Notes: generated by a model from the sequence alone, not told the origin. DNA of 64,000 nucleotides from Subdoligranulum variabile (GCF_025152575.1 NZ_CP102293.1:3162001-3226000), one strand, 5' to 3'; counted from the first letter of the stretch, positions 34,671 through 45,617 are shown. Numbers and translations are program-made.

Positions 34671-35414
34671 TTATTCGAGTACAGTCTTCAAAAAATCCAG
34701 GCTTTTCAGCCCATGTTCAAGATGTGCCAACACATACTGTTCACTGACGCGGGACAAATTCTTCAGGCTGGCAGGTGCCAGTGTGAAGGAAAACAATTTG
34801 CGGTCTTCAGCCAGACAGATATGGCGCAGCGCATACAGCGCACCGGTATCCAGATTGGGGATGTGACGCGCTTTGTCGGCACACTCCTCGCACAGAAGGT
34901 TTCCCTCTACAGGGTCAAAATAGAACTCACCGCCCTCATATTTGCCGCACTCAGAACAGGCCAGCAAATTGGGCTGATAGCCGGCCATGCTCATAGCCCG
35001 AAGCTCGTAAATTGTTTTGAGCTGGCGCAGCGACAGCTTTTTCAGTCCGATCATGTACAGACTGTTGAGGAGCAGCCGCAATTGAGCATCTGCTTCCGGC
35101 GGCGCAGGTGAAAGAGAAAGCACGATCTCTGCCATGTACGTTGCAAGACTCATGGCTTCCACACTTTCCGATACGCCATGGAACACCTTTTTTACCTGGG
35201 CGGATTCCACAAAATAATGGCTTCGTCCACTTGTCAGGCTGAATTCCGAATAGCAGAATAACCCGCATGCACTGAACAGTTTGTTTTTCAGCCGAAGGCT
35301 TCCTTTTGCAGAAGCAGATACAACGCCAAGCTCAGGAGTCAGCAACGTCAGGATCTGATCGGCCTCTCCCACTTTGACTTGGCGCAATACCAGGCCTGTC
35401 GTTGCGATCTGCAT
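34671..35414 (-). CDS. recO: DNA repair protein RecO
   Basis: A 247-residue RecO. N-terminal OB-fold (TTGLVLRQVKVGEADQILTL), a helical middle and a zinc finger (LLACSECGKYEGG and LLCEECADKA). It loads RecA through RecFOR. Start at ATG 35414, six bases after AGGAGG, within the preceding small ORF. It closes the yqfC-phoH-era series and may be cotranscribed with mutS2. Confidence 0.95.
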   Translation of the reverse strand: MQIATTGLVLRQVKVGEADQILTLLTPELGVVSASAKGSLRLKNKLFSACGLFCYSEFSLTSGRSHYFVESAQVKKVFHGVSESVEAMSLATYMAEIVLSLSPAPPEADAQLRLLLNSLYMIGLKKLSLRQLKTIYELRAMSMAGYQPNLLACSECGKYEGGEFYFDPVEGNLLCEECADKARHIPNLDTGALYALRHICLAEDRKLFSFTLAPASLKNLSRVSEQYVLAHLEHGLKSLDFLKTVLE

Positions 35415-35517
35415 CTTTTTCCTCCTGAAGCGCACACTGCTGTGCTTTAAAATTCAGATAATCATACACACTTCCGGTCTGCAAAAAACGGGCCCAGTCT
35501 CCTGCTGAACAAGCCAT
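35332..35517 (-). CDS. YqzL-like small protein
   Basis: About 61 residues beginning MACSAGDWARFLQTGSVYDY, which matches the W-x-x-F-x-x-TG...YL pattern of the short YqzL family found between era and recO in Bacilli and Clostridia. ATG 35517 is nine bases after AGGAGG. The last ~30 codons overlap recO in another frame, so the C terminus may be unnatural; the typical YqzL is about 47 residues. Function of the family is unknown. Position and ribosome site support that it is expressed. Confidence 0.55.
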   Translation of the reverse strand: MACSAGDWARFLQTGSVYDYLNFKAQQCALQEEKDADRNDRPGIAPSQSGRGRSDPDVADS

Positions 35518-35599
35518 GGCCGGCCGCCTCCTTTCCGCTTCTGACATCATACCATGTCACAAACGGAAAAGTTGTCCAACGGGGGCGCCGAAACAGAGG

Positions 35600-36511
35600 T
35601 CAAGGCTTGGCGAAGCCCAGCGTATTCAGGAGATTTTCGTTGTCACGCCAGTCTTCCCGGACCTTCACCCAGCATTGCAGATTGACTTTCACCCCCAGGA
35701 GTTCTTCTATATCCATCCGGGCTGCCGATGCAATTTTTTTGAGCATCTGGCCGCCCTTGCCGATAATCATTCCTTTATGGCTCTTTCGTTCGCAATAGAT
35801 ATCGACATCGATGTCAATAAGATCTTTGTCTGGGCGCTCCTTGAACCGTTCCACCACGACTGCAATCCCGTGAGGAATTTCATCACGCATGAACAAAAGG
35901 GCCTTTTCCCGTACGAGCTCAGCTACGAGTTCTTTCTCCGGCATGTCGGTGAAAGCATCATCATCAAAATAATGGGGACCTTCGTTGCCATAGGGCTTGA
36001 GAAGTGTAAACAGCTCTTCACAGCCGGTTCCATCTTTGGCTGAAACAGTGACCACCGCGTCAAAGCATCGAAAATCAGCAACCTGACGCTTGCGCTGTTC
36101 CAAGGCGGCAAAGCTGTCCAGCAAGTCCACTTTGTTGATGACAGCAATCGCCGGGCCACCTTTTTGCAGAGCCTTGATCATGGTAAGCTCAGAATCCGTC
36201 AGTTCTCCCTCCGGTTCGAAGAGCATCATTGTCACATCTACATCCTTGAGGCTGGCGGCCGCTGTCTGTGTCATGCGGGCATCCAGCTTATTATGTGCTT
36301 TGTGGATGCCGGGGGTATCCATAAGAACATATTGCACAGGCCCCTTCGTAATAACACCGGTAATCCGGCTGCGGGTGGTCTGCGGTTTTTTCGTAACGAT
36401 GGCGACCTTTTCCCCTACCAGATAATTGGTCAGGCTGGATTTGCCAACATTGGGACGTCCTACCAGTGCCACGAATACGCTGCTGGGCATTTCAGGAATT
36501 GGTTTTGCCAT
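35600..36511 (-). CDS. era: GTPase Era
   Basis: A 303-residue Era. G1 GRPNVGKSSL, G2 KPQTTR, G3 DTPGIHKA, G4 NKVDL and the C-terminal KH domain (GMIIGKGGQMLKKIASAAR) are all present. It binds the 16S rRNA 3' end in 30S assembly. Start at ATG 36511; an in-frame GTG 12 bases upstream lies within the AAGGTG site. The leader CAGAAAGGTGAAACAACG just upstream is shared exactly with gmd at 50.5 kb. The operon order yqfC-yqfD-phoH-ybeY-dgkA-era-yqzL-recO follows Bacillus subtilis except that yqfF and cdd are missing. Confidence 0.97.
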   Translation of the reverse strand: MAKPIPEMPSSVFVALVGRPNVGKSSLTNYLVGEKVAIVTKKPQTTRSRITGVITKGPVQYVLMDTPGIHKAHNKLDARMTQTAAASLKDVDVTMMLFEPEGELTDSELTMIKALQKGGPAIAVINKVDLLDSFAALEQRKRQVADFRCFDAVVTVSAKDGTGCEELFTLLKPYGNEGPHYFDDDAFTDMPEKELVAELVREKALLFMRDEIPHGIAVVVERFKERPDKDLIDIDVDIYCERKSHKGMIIGKGGQMLKKIASAARMDIEELLGVKVNLQCWVKVREDWRDNENLLNTLGFAKP

Positions 36512-36989
36512 TCGTTGTTTCACCTTTCTGTGTTGCGGAATGATATCGGAAAATAAAGAAATAAGCAGGAATCAAGGCGAACAGGCATATGCCGCCGATC
36601 ATAGGGGCATCGAGAAAAGCCTGGGTGATCCGATCCAGCCGCGGCACCAAAAGGCATCCACCAACCACCAAAGCTCCCAACGCAACAACCAGAACCGCAC
36701 CGGCGGCCATATCTTTGGCAGCTCCGGCGCTCCACCAATGGGTGGTGTCCGGCTTGTCCACAGCTCGTTCCACCGCGGAATTCATCAGTTCCATCCCCAG
36801 CACCGCCACAATACACAAGGCAATCAATGCCCATTCCACGGCGGACAGCTGGGCCAGTACACTAAAAACGACCACATAACAAGCGGCACAAAGATGAAAC
36901 CTGAAATTGCGTTCTTCCTGTACCGCTGCCCGGATTCCGTTCCAGGCGTAGACAAACCCACGGCCAAAGCGTTTGATCTCAGACTTCAT
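36492..36989 (-). CDS. dgkA: Diacylglycerol/undecaprenol kinase
   Basis: A 165-residue membrane kinase of the DgkA family. Motif AVQEERNFRFHLCAA at the first helix and MELMNSAVERAVD in the catalytic region are typical, with four membrane segments; the last part has two more. In Gram-positives it phosphorylates undecaprenol or diacylglycerol. Its start ATG overlaps the ybeY stop (ATGAAGTCTGA) and its end overlaps era by 20 bases. Confidence 0.92.
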   Translation of the reverse strand: MKSEIKRFGRGFVYAWNGIRAAVQEERNFRFHLCAACYVVVFSVLAQLSAVEWALIALCIVAVLGMELMNSAVERAVDKPDTTHWWSAGAAKDMAAGAVLVVALGALVVGGCLLVPRLDRITQAFLDAPMIGGICLFALIPAYFFIFRYHSATQKGETTNGKTNS

Positions 36990-37479
36990 CGCTGGTGTAC
37001 GAAACGGTACGGGGCAAGCCCAGCTTGATCAGCACCGCCTCCTCCTTTTCCCGCATCCGGACAGCCTCCAGACCGCTGGCTTCATGATCGTATCCCAACA
37101 GGTGAAGCATGGAATGCACGGTCAGGTAGGCCACTTCCCGCTGCAGGCTGTGACCGTACAGTTCGGCCTGCTCCATGGCGCGCTCCATAGAGATCACAAT
37201 GTCACCAAGGATTTTGCAGCCATTATCCTCGTCAATATCATATTCGCCGTTTTCACCCATAGGAAAGCTCAGTACATCGGTGGCGGAATCCTTGTCTCGA
37301 TACTGCTTGTTCAGTTCATGAATCCGATGGTTGTCCACGAATGTAACACTGATTTCTGCGGAACCTTCAAATTTTTCAAAGTCCAAAACTGCGTTGCAGC
37401 TGCGCCGAATGAGGATTCGCAGTCCGGACGGAATCTTGACAACATTCTGATCGTTGGTAATCAGCACCTTATTGGACAT
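36979..37479 (-). CDS. ybeY: Endoribonuclease YbeY (rRNA maturation factor)
   Basis: A 166-residue YbeY. The zinc-binding motif HSMLHLLGYDH (HxxxHxxxxxH) is complete, and DKDSATDVLSFPMGE and GDIVISMERAMEQAE are further family motifs. It processes the 3' end of 16S rRNA and acts in 70S quality control. It follows phoH by 27 bases and overlaps dgkA by 11. Confidence 0.96.
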   Translation of the reverse strand: MSNKVLITNDQNVVKIPSGLRILIRRSCNAVLDFEKFEGSAEISVTFVDNHRIHELNKQYRDKDSATDVLSFPMGENGEYDIDEDNGCKILGDIVISMERAMEQAELYGHSLQREVAYLTVHSMLHLLGYDHEASGLEAVRMREKEEAVLIKLGLPRTVSYTSDEV

Positions 37480-37506
37480 AGGGTATCAACCTCCTGTTTC
37501 TGGTTT

Positions 37507-38472
37507 TTATTGTTTGGCCGAACGTTCGGCCGCCTTTTCATAAGCTTTTACGATCTGCTGCACCAGACGGTGACGCACCACGTCTTTTTCCGTCAGGCGT
37601 ACCTGGGCAATGCCATCCACATCCTGTAATACCTGCAATGCGTCCACAAGACCGCTGCGGACTTTATCCGGCAAGTCCACCTGAGTGATGTCACCGGTTA
37701 CAACCACTTTACTGCCAACACCCATGCGTGTCAGGAACATTTTCATCTGCTCCGGGGTGGTGTTCTGAGCCTCATCCAGAATGATAAAGGCATCATCCAA
37801 CGTACGTCCTCGCATATATGCCAGCGGCGCAACCTCAATGATCTGTTTTTCAAACAATTTTTGAAATGTCTCTGCGCCCAGCAGGTCAAACAGGCCATCA
37901 TACAAAGGCCGGAGATATGGATCTACCTTATTCTGCAAGTCTCCCGGCAGAAAACCGAGCTTTTCGCCTGCTTCCACTGCGGGACGAGTCAGAATAATGC
38001 GGCTCACATCCTTGGATTTAAATGCCTTGACCGCCATTGCTACGGCCAAATAGGTTTTGCCCGTGCCGGCTGGCCCCACCCCGAACGTGATGGCATGTTT
38101 GCGGATGGCAGCCAAGTACTCCCGCTGCCCCAGTGTTTTAGGATGAATCGGTCGGCCTTTTGCGGTAACAGCCACAAAATCGTCGGTCAATTCGCGCAGG
38201 CGTTTTTCCTCTCCGTCCCGCGCAAGGCTAATGCAGTACCGGACGGTTTGCTCCTCCAACGGCGTGTGATTCTGCATCAATGTGACCATGCCGTCCACTG
38301 CGTGGGCCGCTGCAGTCACATCTTTCTCCGCACCGGTAAACTTCAACTCCGAACCACGGCATACGGCAGTGACGCCGAACTCTTTTTCCAAAAGATGGAT
38401 GTTTTGATCACAGTTACCAAAAATGGCGGCTGCCAGTTCAATGCTGTCCAATTCAATGGATCGCTCTGCCAA
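37507..38472 (-). CDS. phoH: PhoH-family ATPase
   Basis: A 321-residue PhoH. An N-terminal KH-like/OB region is followed by the P-loop GPAGTGKTYLAVAMA and the motif RIILTRPAVEAGEKLGFLPG, and FIILDEAQNTTPEQMKMF as Walker B. It is an ATPase probably linked to RNA metabolism, usually next to ybeY as here. The start is TTG 38472, eight bases after GGAGGG; an ATG six bases upstream is in another frame. A promoter with an extended -10 (38517-38522) precedes it. Confidence 0.93.
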   Translation of the reverse strand: MAERSIELDSIELAAAIFGNCDQNIHLLEKEFGVTAVCRGSELKFTGAEKDVTAAAHAVDGMVTLMQNHTPLEEQTVRYCISLARDGEEKRLRELTDDFVAVTAKGRPIHPKTLGQREYLAAIRKHAITFGVGPAGTGKTYLAVAMAVKAFKSKDVSRIILTRPAVEAGEKLGFLPGDLQNKVDPYLRPLYDGLFDLLGAETFQKLFEKQIIEVAPLAYMRGRTLDDAFIILDEAQNTTPEQMKMFLTRMGVGSKVVVTGDITQVDLPDKVRSGLVDALQVLQDVDGIAQVRLTEKDVVRHRLVQQIVKAYEKAAERSAKQ

Positions 38473-38516
38473 ATTTCATACCCTCCGTGTATCGAATATC
38501 ATAATAACCCATTCAG

Positions 38517-38522
38517 ATTATA
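38517..38522 (-). promoter_or_regulatory. Extended -10 promoter of phoH-ybeY-dgkA-era
   Basis: Minus-strand TGATATAAT with a TG one base before a perfect -10; the -35 is poor (TTTCTT 16 bases upstream). It would allow the phoH series to be read apart from yqfC-yqfD. Confidence 0.55.
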
Positions 38523-38613
38523 TCACAATTTTTACCAAAAGAAATTGTCTATTATGCACAAAATTTTCTCCAGGCTTTTGGCATCACTTTCTTTTATGCC
38601 TCTATAAAGAACA

Positions 38614-39765
38614 CTATTGCTGCGAAAATGCAATATTGGCACAAAATTGGTAGGTTACTTCTGCCGTTACCGAATCGGAAGCGGTTTGGAGTACACAACG
38701 CTCTGCCAGGATTTCTGCGTCTGGAAAAGTATCTAAAAGTTGGCGACGGCAGTCTCTGCGTGCTAACGCCTCTGCTTGTTTCGGCGTATAGTAAATTGTT
38801 TGTACCTCCCGCTTCCATACGGTTTCGCTGCAAATGCATCCTGGCAGACTCAGGCGCCCAAACCGCAGCGGCAACCATTCGATAACACTGTCCCCCGCTG
38901 TGTGATTCTCATGAGATTGGAAATGCCAAGTTCCGCCCAGAAAGTACAAAGTATTTTTGGAGAACTTTTCGGGTTCCAACACTGCGGACGTTTGTTCCAG
39001 CTCTTCAGAAGCGGAAAAGGTCATCTCACACTCTGCCAGAATCTTCCCGCTGGCTCCTTGAGAAATTTCCCGCCCGTCCCGGTCCAGCCGGACGGTATCC
39101 ACCAACAATTGCCCCTCTGTTACCGTTTGACCGGGAACTACGCAGGCAAAACCGCTTTCAGCTTGTACGGCGGTGACCACACCGCCTGTTTTGGCGTACA
39201 GTGGGCGCAGCTCCGGCTCGCCCTTGATCATCTGATCTTGCGCTTCGGTGCTTTCTACGAAAAGACAGCCTCCCGTGAAGTTCAGGCTCACCCATCCGAA
39301 CAGGTCGCTTTGCTGCAAGGCCAGCGTCTGTGCATTTTCTAACGCATCTTCCTGCAAAAGCGCCCCCTCATAAATGCCGCATTCTTCGAGAAGAATACGC
39401 ATCCGTTCCGAAGCATCTCCCCCCAAAGCTCCAAAATCTATGACCCAAACAAAGCGATGCAACAGATTCAGCAGCAGGATAAACAAAATTACGCCAACGA
39501 TAAGCCCGGGGCGGGCGATAGTGGCTTCCCCAAAACGTCCCGGGCCATGACGCTGCAGAACGGAAAACTGCCATTTTCCCTGTACGGCCATCGTATGCAG
39601 CGTGGCATAGTCCCGTCCGAACCCCTGTGCGATGCAACCATTTGTTTCCCATTGGATGTGATCGAGCTGCACACCTTGAGAAATAACGCGGTTTATATAG
39701 CGCTGCGGATCCCTTCCCTGAATCCGAAAACGGATGCGGTCCGCCCTCCATAGTCTATGCCTCAT
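38614..39765 (-). CDS. yqfD: Sporulation protein YqfD
   Basis: A 383-residue protein. The conserved N-terminal region (DRIRFRIQGRDPQRYINRVISQGVQL would be the start of the family domain) is followed by a membrane helix near residues 88-107 and a larger soluble domain with three repeats of the TGGVVTAVQAESG kind. YqfD is a SigE-controlled protein needed for engulfment-stage sporulation in Bacillus. Start at ATG 39765, overlapping the yqfC stop by 11 bases. No clear SigE promoter was recognised. Confidence 0.9.
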   Translation of the reverse strand: MRHRLWRADRIRFRIQGRDPQRYINRVISQGVQLDHIQWETNGCIAQGFGRDYATLHTMAVQGKWQFSVLQRHGPGRFGEATIARPGLIVGVILFILLLNLLHRFVWVIDFGALGGDASERMRILLEECGIYEGALLQEDALENAQTLALQQSDLFGWVSLNFTGGCLFVESTEAQDQMIKGEPELRPLYAKTGGVVTAVQAESGFACVVPGQTVTEGQLLVDTVRLDRDGREISQGASGKILAECEMTFSASEELEQTSAVLEPEKFSKNTLYFLGGTWHFQSHENHTAGDSVIEWLPLRFGRLSLPGCICSETVWKREVQTIYYTPKQAEALARRDCRRQLLDTFPDAEILAERCVLQTASDSVTAEVTYQFCANIAFSQQ

Positions 39766-40075
39766 GCGATGGCTCCTCCCATTTGCCGCGGAATGAGATA
39801 TCCCGAATCTGTCCTGCCAGAATCAATCTTTTGCCGTTCAAGGATTCTATTCGCAGTTCTGCTCCATAAAATGTTACCAGAAAGTTTCCCATATCCAGGC
39901 AGATTTTCTCCGGCTGGAAGTCCAGAACCTTGCGGCATCCTTCGGTAGTGAGATATCCTCCACGCAGAGCAAACTCCGGCAGACGATAGAAATCTGCAGG
40001 TGGCTGCGACAGAAGATCATGAACGCTCGCCCTGTCATGGGTTACATTATGGAGTCTCTTTTTACGGAGTTTCAT
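39755..40075 (-). CDS. yqfC: Sporulation protein YqfC
   Basis: A 106-residue protein with the YabP/YqfC fold: LPEFALRGGYLTTEGCRKVL and ICLDMGNFLVTFYGAELRIESL, and a C-terminal ISFRGKWEE. Member of a small family used in spore coat or cortex formation and always paired with YqfD. Start at ATG 40075, nine bases after GGGGAG; a longer open frame upstream has no site. It is divergent from the YlbJ-like gene with about 60 bases between them. Confidence 0.88.
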   Translation of the reverse strand: MKLRKKRLHNVTHDRASVHDLLSQPPADFYRLPEFALRGGYLTTEGCRKVLDFQPEKICLDMGNFLVTFYGAELRIESLNGKRLILAGQIRDISFRGKWEEPSHEA

Positions 40076-40136
40076 GCAGATACTCTCCCCTTCCCGGATC
40101 GGATCATCCCAATATACGCCCACGGAGGTGGTTTCT

Positions 40137-41189
40137 ATGTATCAGCCTGGAAAAACTGTATGCCTACCGGTGCTTTTCTGCAGCTTGCTGGGAACGCTTT
40201 TTCTGAAAGAACCGCAGCTGGCGGCCCAGGGCTTTGAAAGCGGGCTTCGCCTTTGCGTGGACACCGTTTTGCCGGCGTTGTTTCCTTTTTTTGTTCTGAC
40301 GGATCTGCTGTTGTCTTGTCCGTTTCGTGGAGATTGTTTTCGTCCGGCGGCGCGGTGTCTGGGAATGCAAAATAGCATCGGCATTCTCGTTATTTTAATT
40401 TCCTGGCTGGGAGGATATGCAGTTTGCGCGCGTCTTGTTGGAGAGCTTCGCCGCAGTCAGTTGCTGGACGAACGGGATGCATCACTAGTCCTTTTACTGG
40501 GGTGTTGCTCAAGCCCGGGGTTTGTCATTGGGTGTGTGGGAGGTTTGCTGCTGGGAAATCTTCGTCTCGGTGTGCTTTTGTATTTACTACAACTGGCGGC
40601 AAATCTGCTTGCAGCAGCTTTCTGCCTCAGCCTTCTGCCTAAAAATTCCTCATGCCACAGCGACGCACCGAATAAAGTCCCCAAACAGCCATCGCTGTCG
40701 ATTTCCATCAACAACGCTGTAAGCAGCAGTTTGCAGGTATGCGGCTGTGTTCTGTTTTTTCGTATGGCAGAGGCAGTTTTGTTGCCGATGCTCCCGGACA
40801 ATCGCTTGACAGTTCCTTTGACAAGCGCCTGCCTTGAAATCAGTGCAGGCTGTGCAGATTTTGCCGCATTGGGTGGAGGATTTGCGCTGTATGGATGTTG
40901 CATTTGCCTGAGTCTGCTGGGACTTTCCGTCTGGGTCCAGCTTTCCATGCTGCTACAGGGAGCACTCCCGATGAAATTGTTGCTTGTACACCGGGCCCTG
41001 CACTTGATTATGTTTTTGTTTATGGTACGGTTTTGCGTATATTTTCTTCCAGGTACAACTGCCGTATACCGGAGTATGGCACCGCGCGTTATTACCGCCC
41101 AGAGACTCCCGATCGATGCCACCATCATCGTGTTTTTGTTTCTCTGTGCTTCCCTTTACAAGGTCCGGCAAAACTTTTATAATAAATAG
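40137..41189 (+). CDS. YlbJ-like nucleoside-recognition (gate) membrane protein
   Basis: About 350 residues, mostly hydrophobic, with eight to ten membrane segments. The motif GLRLCVDTVLPALFPFFVLTD and the two related halves match the gate-domain/YlbJ family; in Bacillus YlbJ (SpoVV) is a spore-specific membrane transporter. GG(Y)A-CARLVGELRR aligns with the GYPVGAKL motif of YlbJ. A transport role is therefore likely, the solute uncertain. Start at ATG 40137, five bases after GGAGGTGG. Divergent from yqfC. Confidence 0.7.
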   Translation: MYQPGKTVCLPVLFCSLLGTLFLKEPQLAAQGFESGLRLCVDTVLPALFPFFVLTDLLLSCPFRGDCFRPAARCLGMQNSIGILVILISWLGGYAVCARLVGELRRSQLLDERDASLVLLLGCCSSPGFVIGCVGGLLLGNLRLGVLLYLLQLAANLLAAAFCLSLLPKNSSCHSDAPNKVPKQPSLSISINNAVSSSLQVCGCVLFFRMAEAVLLPMLPDNRLTVPLTSACLEISAGCADFAALGGGFALYGCCICLSLLGLSVWVQLSMLLQGALPMKLLLVHRALHLIMFLFMVRFCVYFLPGTTAVYRSMAPRVITAQRLPIDATIIVFLFLCASLYKVRQNFYNK

Positions 41190-41216
41190 TATATTTGTTG
41201 GCTTTGGGGTGAGGAT

Positions 41217-41435
41217 ATGTTCAAAAAGACCTATTACGGAAGTAAAATTGCACCAGCTTGCTCCTATTGCCTGCATGGTACACCGGCCTCCGATCCTAAA
41301 ATGATCCTCTGCAAGCTCAAAGGTGTGGTATCACCCTATTATTTTTGCCGTCGTTTCCAATACGACCCTTTGATGCGGGTGCCCCATCGTCAGGTGCTGC
41401 CGGAACTGGATCCCAAAGATTTCACATTGGAGTAA
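41217..41435 (+). CDS. Small four-cysteine protein (zinc-ribbon-like)
   Basis: A 72-residue protein with CSYC (C16, C19), C32 and C44 spaced like a small zinc ribbon, then a YDPLMRVPHRQVLPELDP tail. I do not recognise a named family; similar short proteins are seen in Clostridia. The start has GGGGTGAGG upstream. It lies 27 bases after the YlbJ-like gene and 12 bases before the membrane protein gene, in the same direction, so it is probably part of one transcript. Confidence 0.72.
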   Translation: MFKKTYYGSKIAPACSYCLHGTPASDPKMILCKLKGVVSPYYFCRRFQYDPLMRVPHRQVLPELDPKDFTLE

Positions 41436-41447
41436 AAGGAGTTTTCA

Positions 41448-42299
41448 ATGGAACACCCAAAGCAATCCAGGCGGGAAAGCCTGAAAACTGTGTGGCAGGA
41501 AAAAAAGGCAGTCACCATCGTCTATATTTTTTTGCGCACTTCCGTAGTGCTTGTATTGCTGGCACAAATTTTCAATCGGAACTTCGAGAATGTTTTCCTA
41601 TGTCTTCTCACGCTGATTCTTTTCACTATGCCTTCCCTTTTGGAGCGGAAACTTGATATAGATCTGCCCAATACGCTGGAAATCATCATTCTTTTGTTCA
41701 TTTATGCAGCTGAAATTCTTGGGGAAATCGGGGCGTACTATGTGACGTTCCCTTACTGGGACACGGTCCTGCATACGATGAACGGTTTTCTGTGTGCGGC
41801 CATCGGCTTTTCTCTGCTGGATATTCTGAACCGGCACAACCGGGCCCGGTTCCACCTTTCTCCGTTATATCTTGCCATTGTTGCCTTCTGCTTTTCGATG
41901 ACAGTAGGGGTCGTGTGGGAATTTTTTGAATGCGCCATGGATCATTTTTTCTTTCTTGACATGCAGAAGGATGCCATCGTTCACAACATCGGCACCATCA
42001 TGTTGGATCCCACCGGCGGCAATCATCCGGTTGTTCTGCGCAACATTACGGATGTGATTGTTGTGCAAGCCGACGGCACACAGACTGCGTTAGGGCTAGG
42101 CGGGTATCTCGATATCGGGTTGATGGATACGATGGAGGATCTCTTCGTCAACTTTATTGGTGCACTGGTGTTTTCCATTATCGGATATTTTTATGTGCGC
42201 AGTCGCGGCAAAGGCAAATTTGTAAAACGTTTTATTCCGGTAGCCAATGACAGTGCTTCCCCGGAAACCGCCGATGAAAAGGAGGAGCCGTTTGTATGA
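41448..42299 (+). CDS. Polytopic membrane protein, DUF2238-like
   Basis: A 283-residue membrane protein with about seven hydrophobic segments and a histidine in a membrane segment (LHTMNGFLCAAIGFSLLDIL) resembling DUF2238 membrane proteins. A longer outside loop near residues 180-225 (DPTGGNHPVVLRNITDVIVV) is unusual. Start at ATG 41448, after AAAGGAG. The stop overlaps the ATG of the ATP-grasp gene by four bases (ATGA), suggesting the two are made in fixed proportion. Function unknown; fit to DUF2238 is an inference. Confidence 0.65.
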   Translation: MEHPKQSRRESLKTVWQEKKAVTIVYIFLRTSVVLVLLAQIFNRNFENVFLCLLTLILFTMPSLLERKLDIDLPNTLEIIILLFIYAAEILGEIGAYYVTFPYWDTVLHTMNGFLCAAIGFSLLDILNRHNRARFHLSPLYLAIVAFCFSMTVGVVWEFFECAMDHFFFLDMQKDAIVHNIGTIMLDPTGGNHPVVLRNITDVIVVQADGTQTALGLGGYLDIGLMDTMEDLFVNFIGALVFSIIGYFYVRSRGKGKFVKRFIPVANDSASPETADEKEEPFV

Positions 42300-43501
42300 A
42301 TTTCATTCTGGTTTCCCCCAATTTCCCCGAGACTTTCCGTTGGTTTGCGATTCGTCTGAAAGAAAACGGCGTAAATGTTTTGGGACTTGGGGATGCGCCC
42401 TATGACGAGCTTCATTCGGATCTTCGGGAAGCCTTGACGGAATACTACCGTCTGGATGACCTGGGAGATTATGACGCCATGGTTCGTGCGGTGGGGTATT
42501 TCACCTTCCGCTACGGAAAGATTGACTGGATTGAATCCAATAACGAGTATTGGTTGGAGATGGACGCAGCCCTGCGAACTGCCTTCAACATTACAACTGG
42601 CCCAAAATCCGCGGAAATTCACGGTTGGAAAAGCAAACTGGCCATGAAGGAAACCTACCAGCAGGCGGGCATTCCTTGCGCACGGTGCATTCCAGTTACG
42701 ACCCGAAGAGCCGCCTTCGCTTTTGTGAAAGAGGTTGGATATCCGGTGGTCGTAAAACCCGATAATGGTGTCGGCGCCAACGCCACCTATCGGCTGGAGC
42801 AGGATGCTGATGTAGAGAATTTTTTTGCTGCGCTTCCGCAGGTTCCCTACGTAATGGAAGAATATGTCCCAGGTGTTGTCACAACCTACGACGGCATCTG
42901 CGATTCCCAGGGCAAGGTGCTCTTCGCCGTCAGCCATATTACGCCCAATTCCATCATGGATATGGTCAACAAAGGCGTTCCCACTTACTACTATATAAAC
43001 GATCACGTTCCTGCGGATGTTGAGCAGATCGGGCGTAAAGCGCTGCAGGCCTTCGGCGTAACCCGCCGCTTTTTCCATCTTGAGTTTTTCCGCCTGACAC
43101 AGAATAAACCCGGTCTGGGCTCTAAAGGAACCCTGCTTGGGTTGGAAGTCAATATGCGGCCTGCTGGCGGTTTTACAACAGAGATGATCAATTACGGGCA
43201 AAGTGTGGATGTTTATCAGATCTATGCTGACATGGTGGCCCACGATACCAGCAGACATACATATATCGGCCCCAAACGGTTCTGCGTTTATGTGGGACGC
43301 CGCACACAAGTACGGTATGCTTATTCTTTAGAACAGTTGTGTATATCCTGCGGTGAGCACCTTTGCCGAGTAGGAAAAATGCCGCCTGCATTGGCCGGCG
43401 CTATGGGCGACGAATGGATGATTTGTTGCTATGACAAAAAGCCGGAAATAGATCAGTTTGTCCGTAAGGCTTTTCTGCTCCCCCATAAAGTGAAACGGTA
43501 A
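42296..43501 (+). CDS. ATP-grasp ligase of unknown substrate
   Basis: A 401-residue ATP-grasp enzyme. The N-terminal pre-ATP domain (NFILVSPNFPETFRWFAIRL) leads to the ATP-binding part (PVVVKPDNGVGANATYRL, MEEYVPGVVTTYDGICD) and the metal-binding LLGLEVNMRPAGG, then a ~90-residue C-terminal tail. It belongs near carbamoyl-phosphate synthase or carboxylate-amine ligases, forming a bond at the expense of ATP; the substrate is not predictable. Overlaps the membrane protein gene by four bases and ends at a strong terminator. Confidence 0.78.
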   Translation: MNFILVSPNFPETFRWFAIRLKENGVNVLGLGDAPYDELHSDLREALTEYYRLDDLGDYDAMVRAVGYFTFRYGKIDWIESNNEYWLEMDAALRTAFNITTGPKSAEIHGWKSKLAMKETYQQAGIPCARCIPVTTRRAAFAFVKEVGYPVVVKPDNGVGANATYRLEQDADVENFFAALPQVPYVMEEYVPGVVTTYDGICDSQGKVLFAVSHITPNSIMDMVNKGVPTYYYINDHVPADVEQIGRKALQAFGVTRRFFHLEFFRLTQNKPGLGSKGTLLGLEVNMRPAGGFTTEMINYGQSVDVYQIYADMVAHDTSRHTYIGPKRFCVYVGRRTQVRYAYSLEQLCISCGEHLCRVGKMPPALAGAMGDEWMICCYDKKPEIDQFVRKAFLLPHKVKR

Positions 43502-43527
43502 GCGGTAACTTTTTATTTAAAGATACA

Positions 43528-43570
43528 AAAAATCCCTCCCGGGATCCTACAGAATCCGGGAGGGATTTTT
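43528..43570. terminator. Bidirectional terminator between the ATP-grasp gene and groEL
   Basis: Stem AATCCCTCCCGG/CCGGGAGGGATT with a 13-base loop, flanked by A and T tracts. Confidence 0.88.
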
Positions 43571-43604
43571 ACTGTGATTTCAGCGCAAAACTGTACAAAA
43601 TGGA

Positions 43605-45260
<1,656 letters not shown>

Positions 45261-45286
45261 TCAGAAAAGCGTTAAAATCAGGAAAA

Positions 45287-45586
<300 letters not shown>

Positions 45587-45617
45587 CTATTAAAAGATTT
45601 CTCTTTGTAGATTTTGT

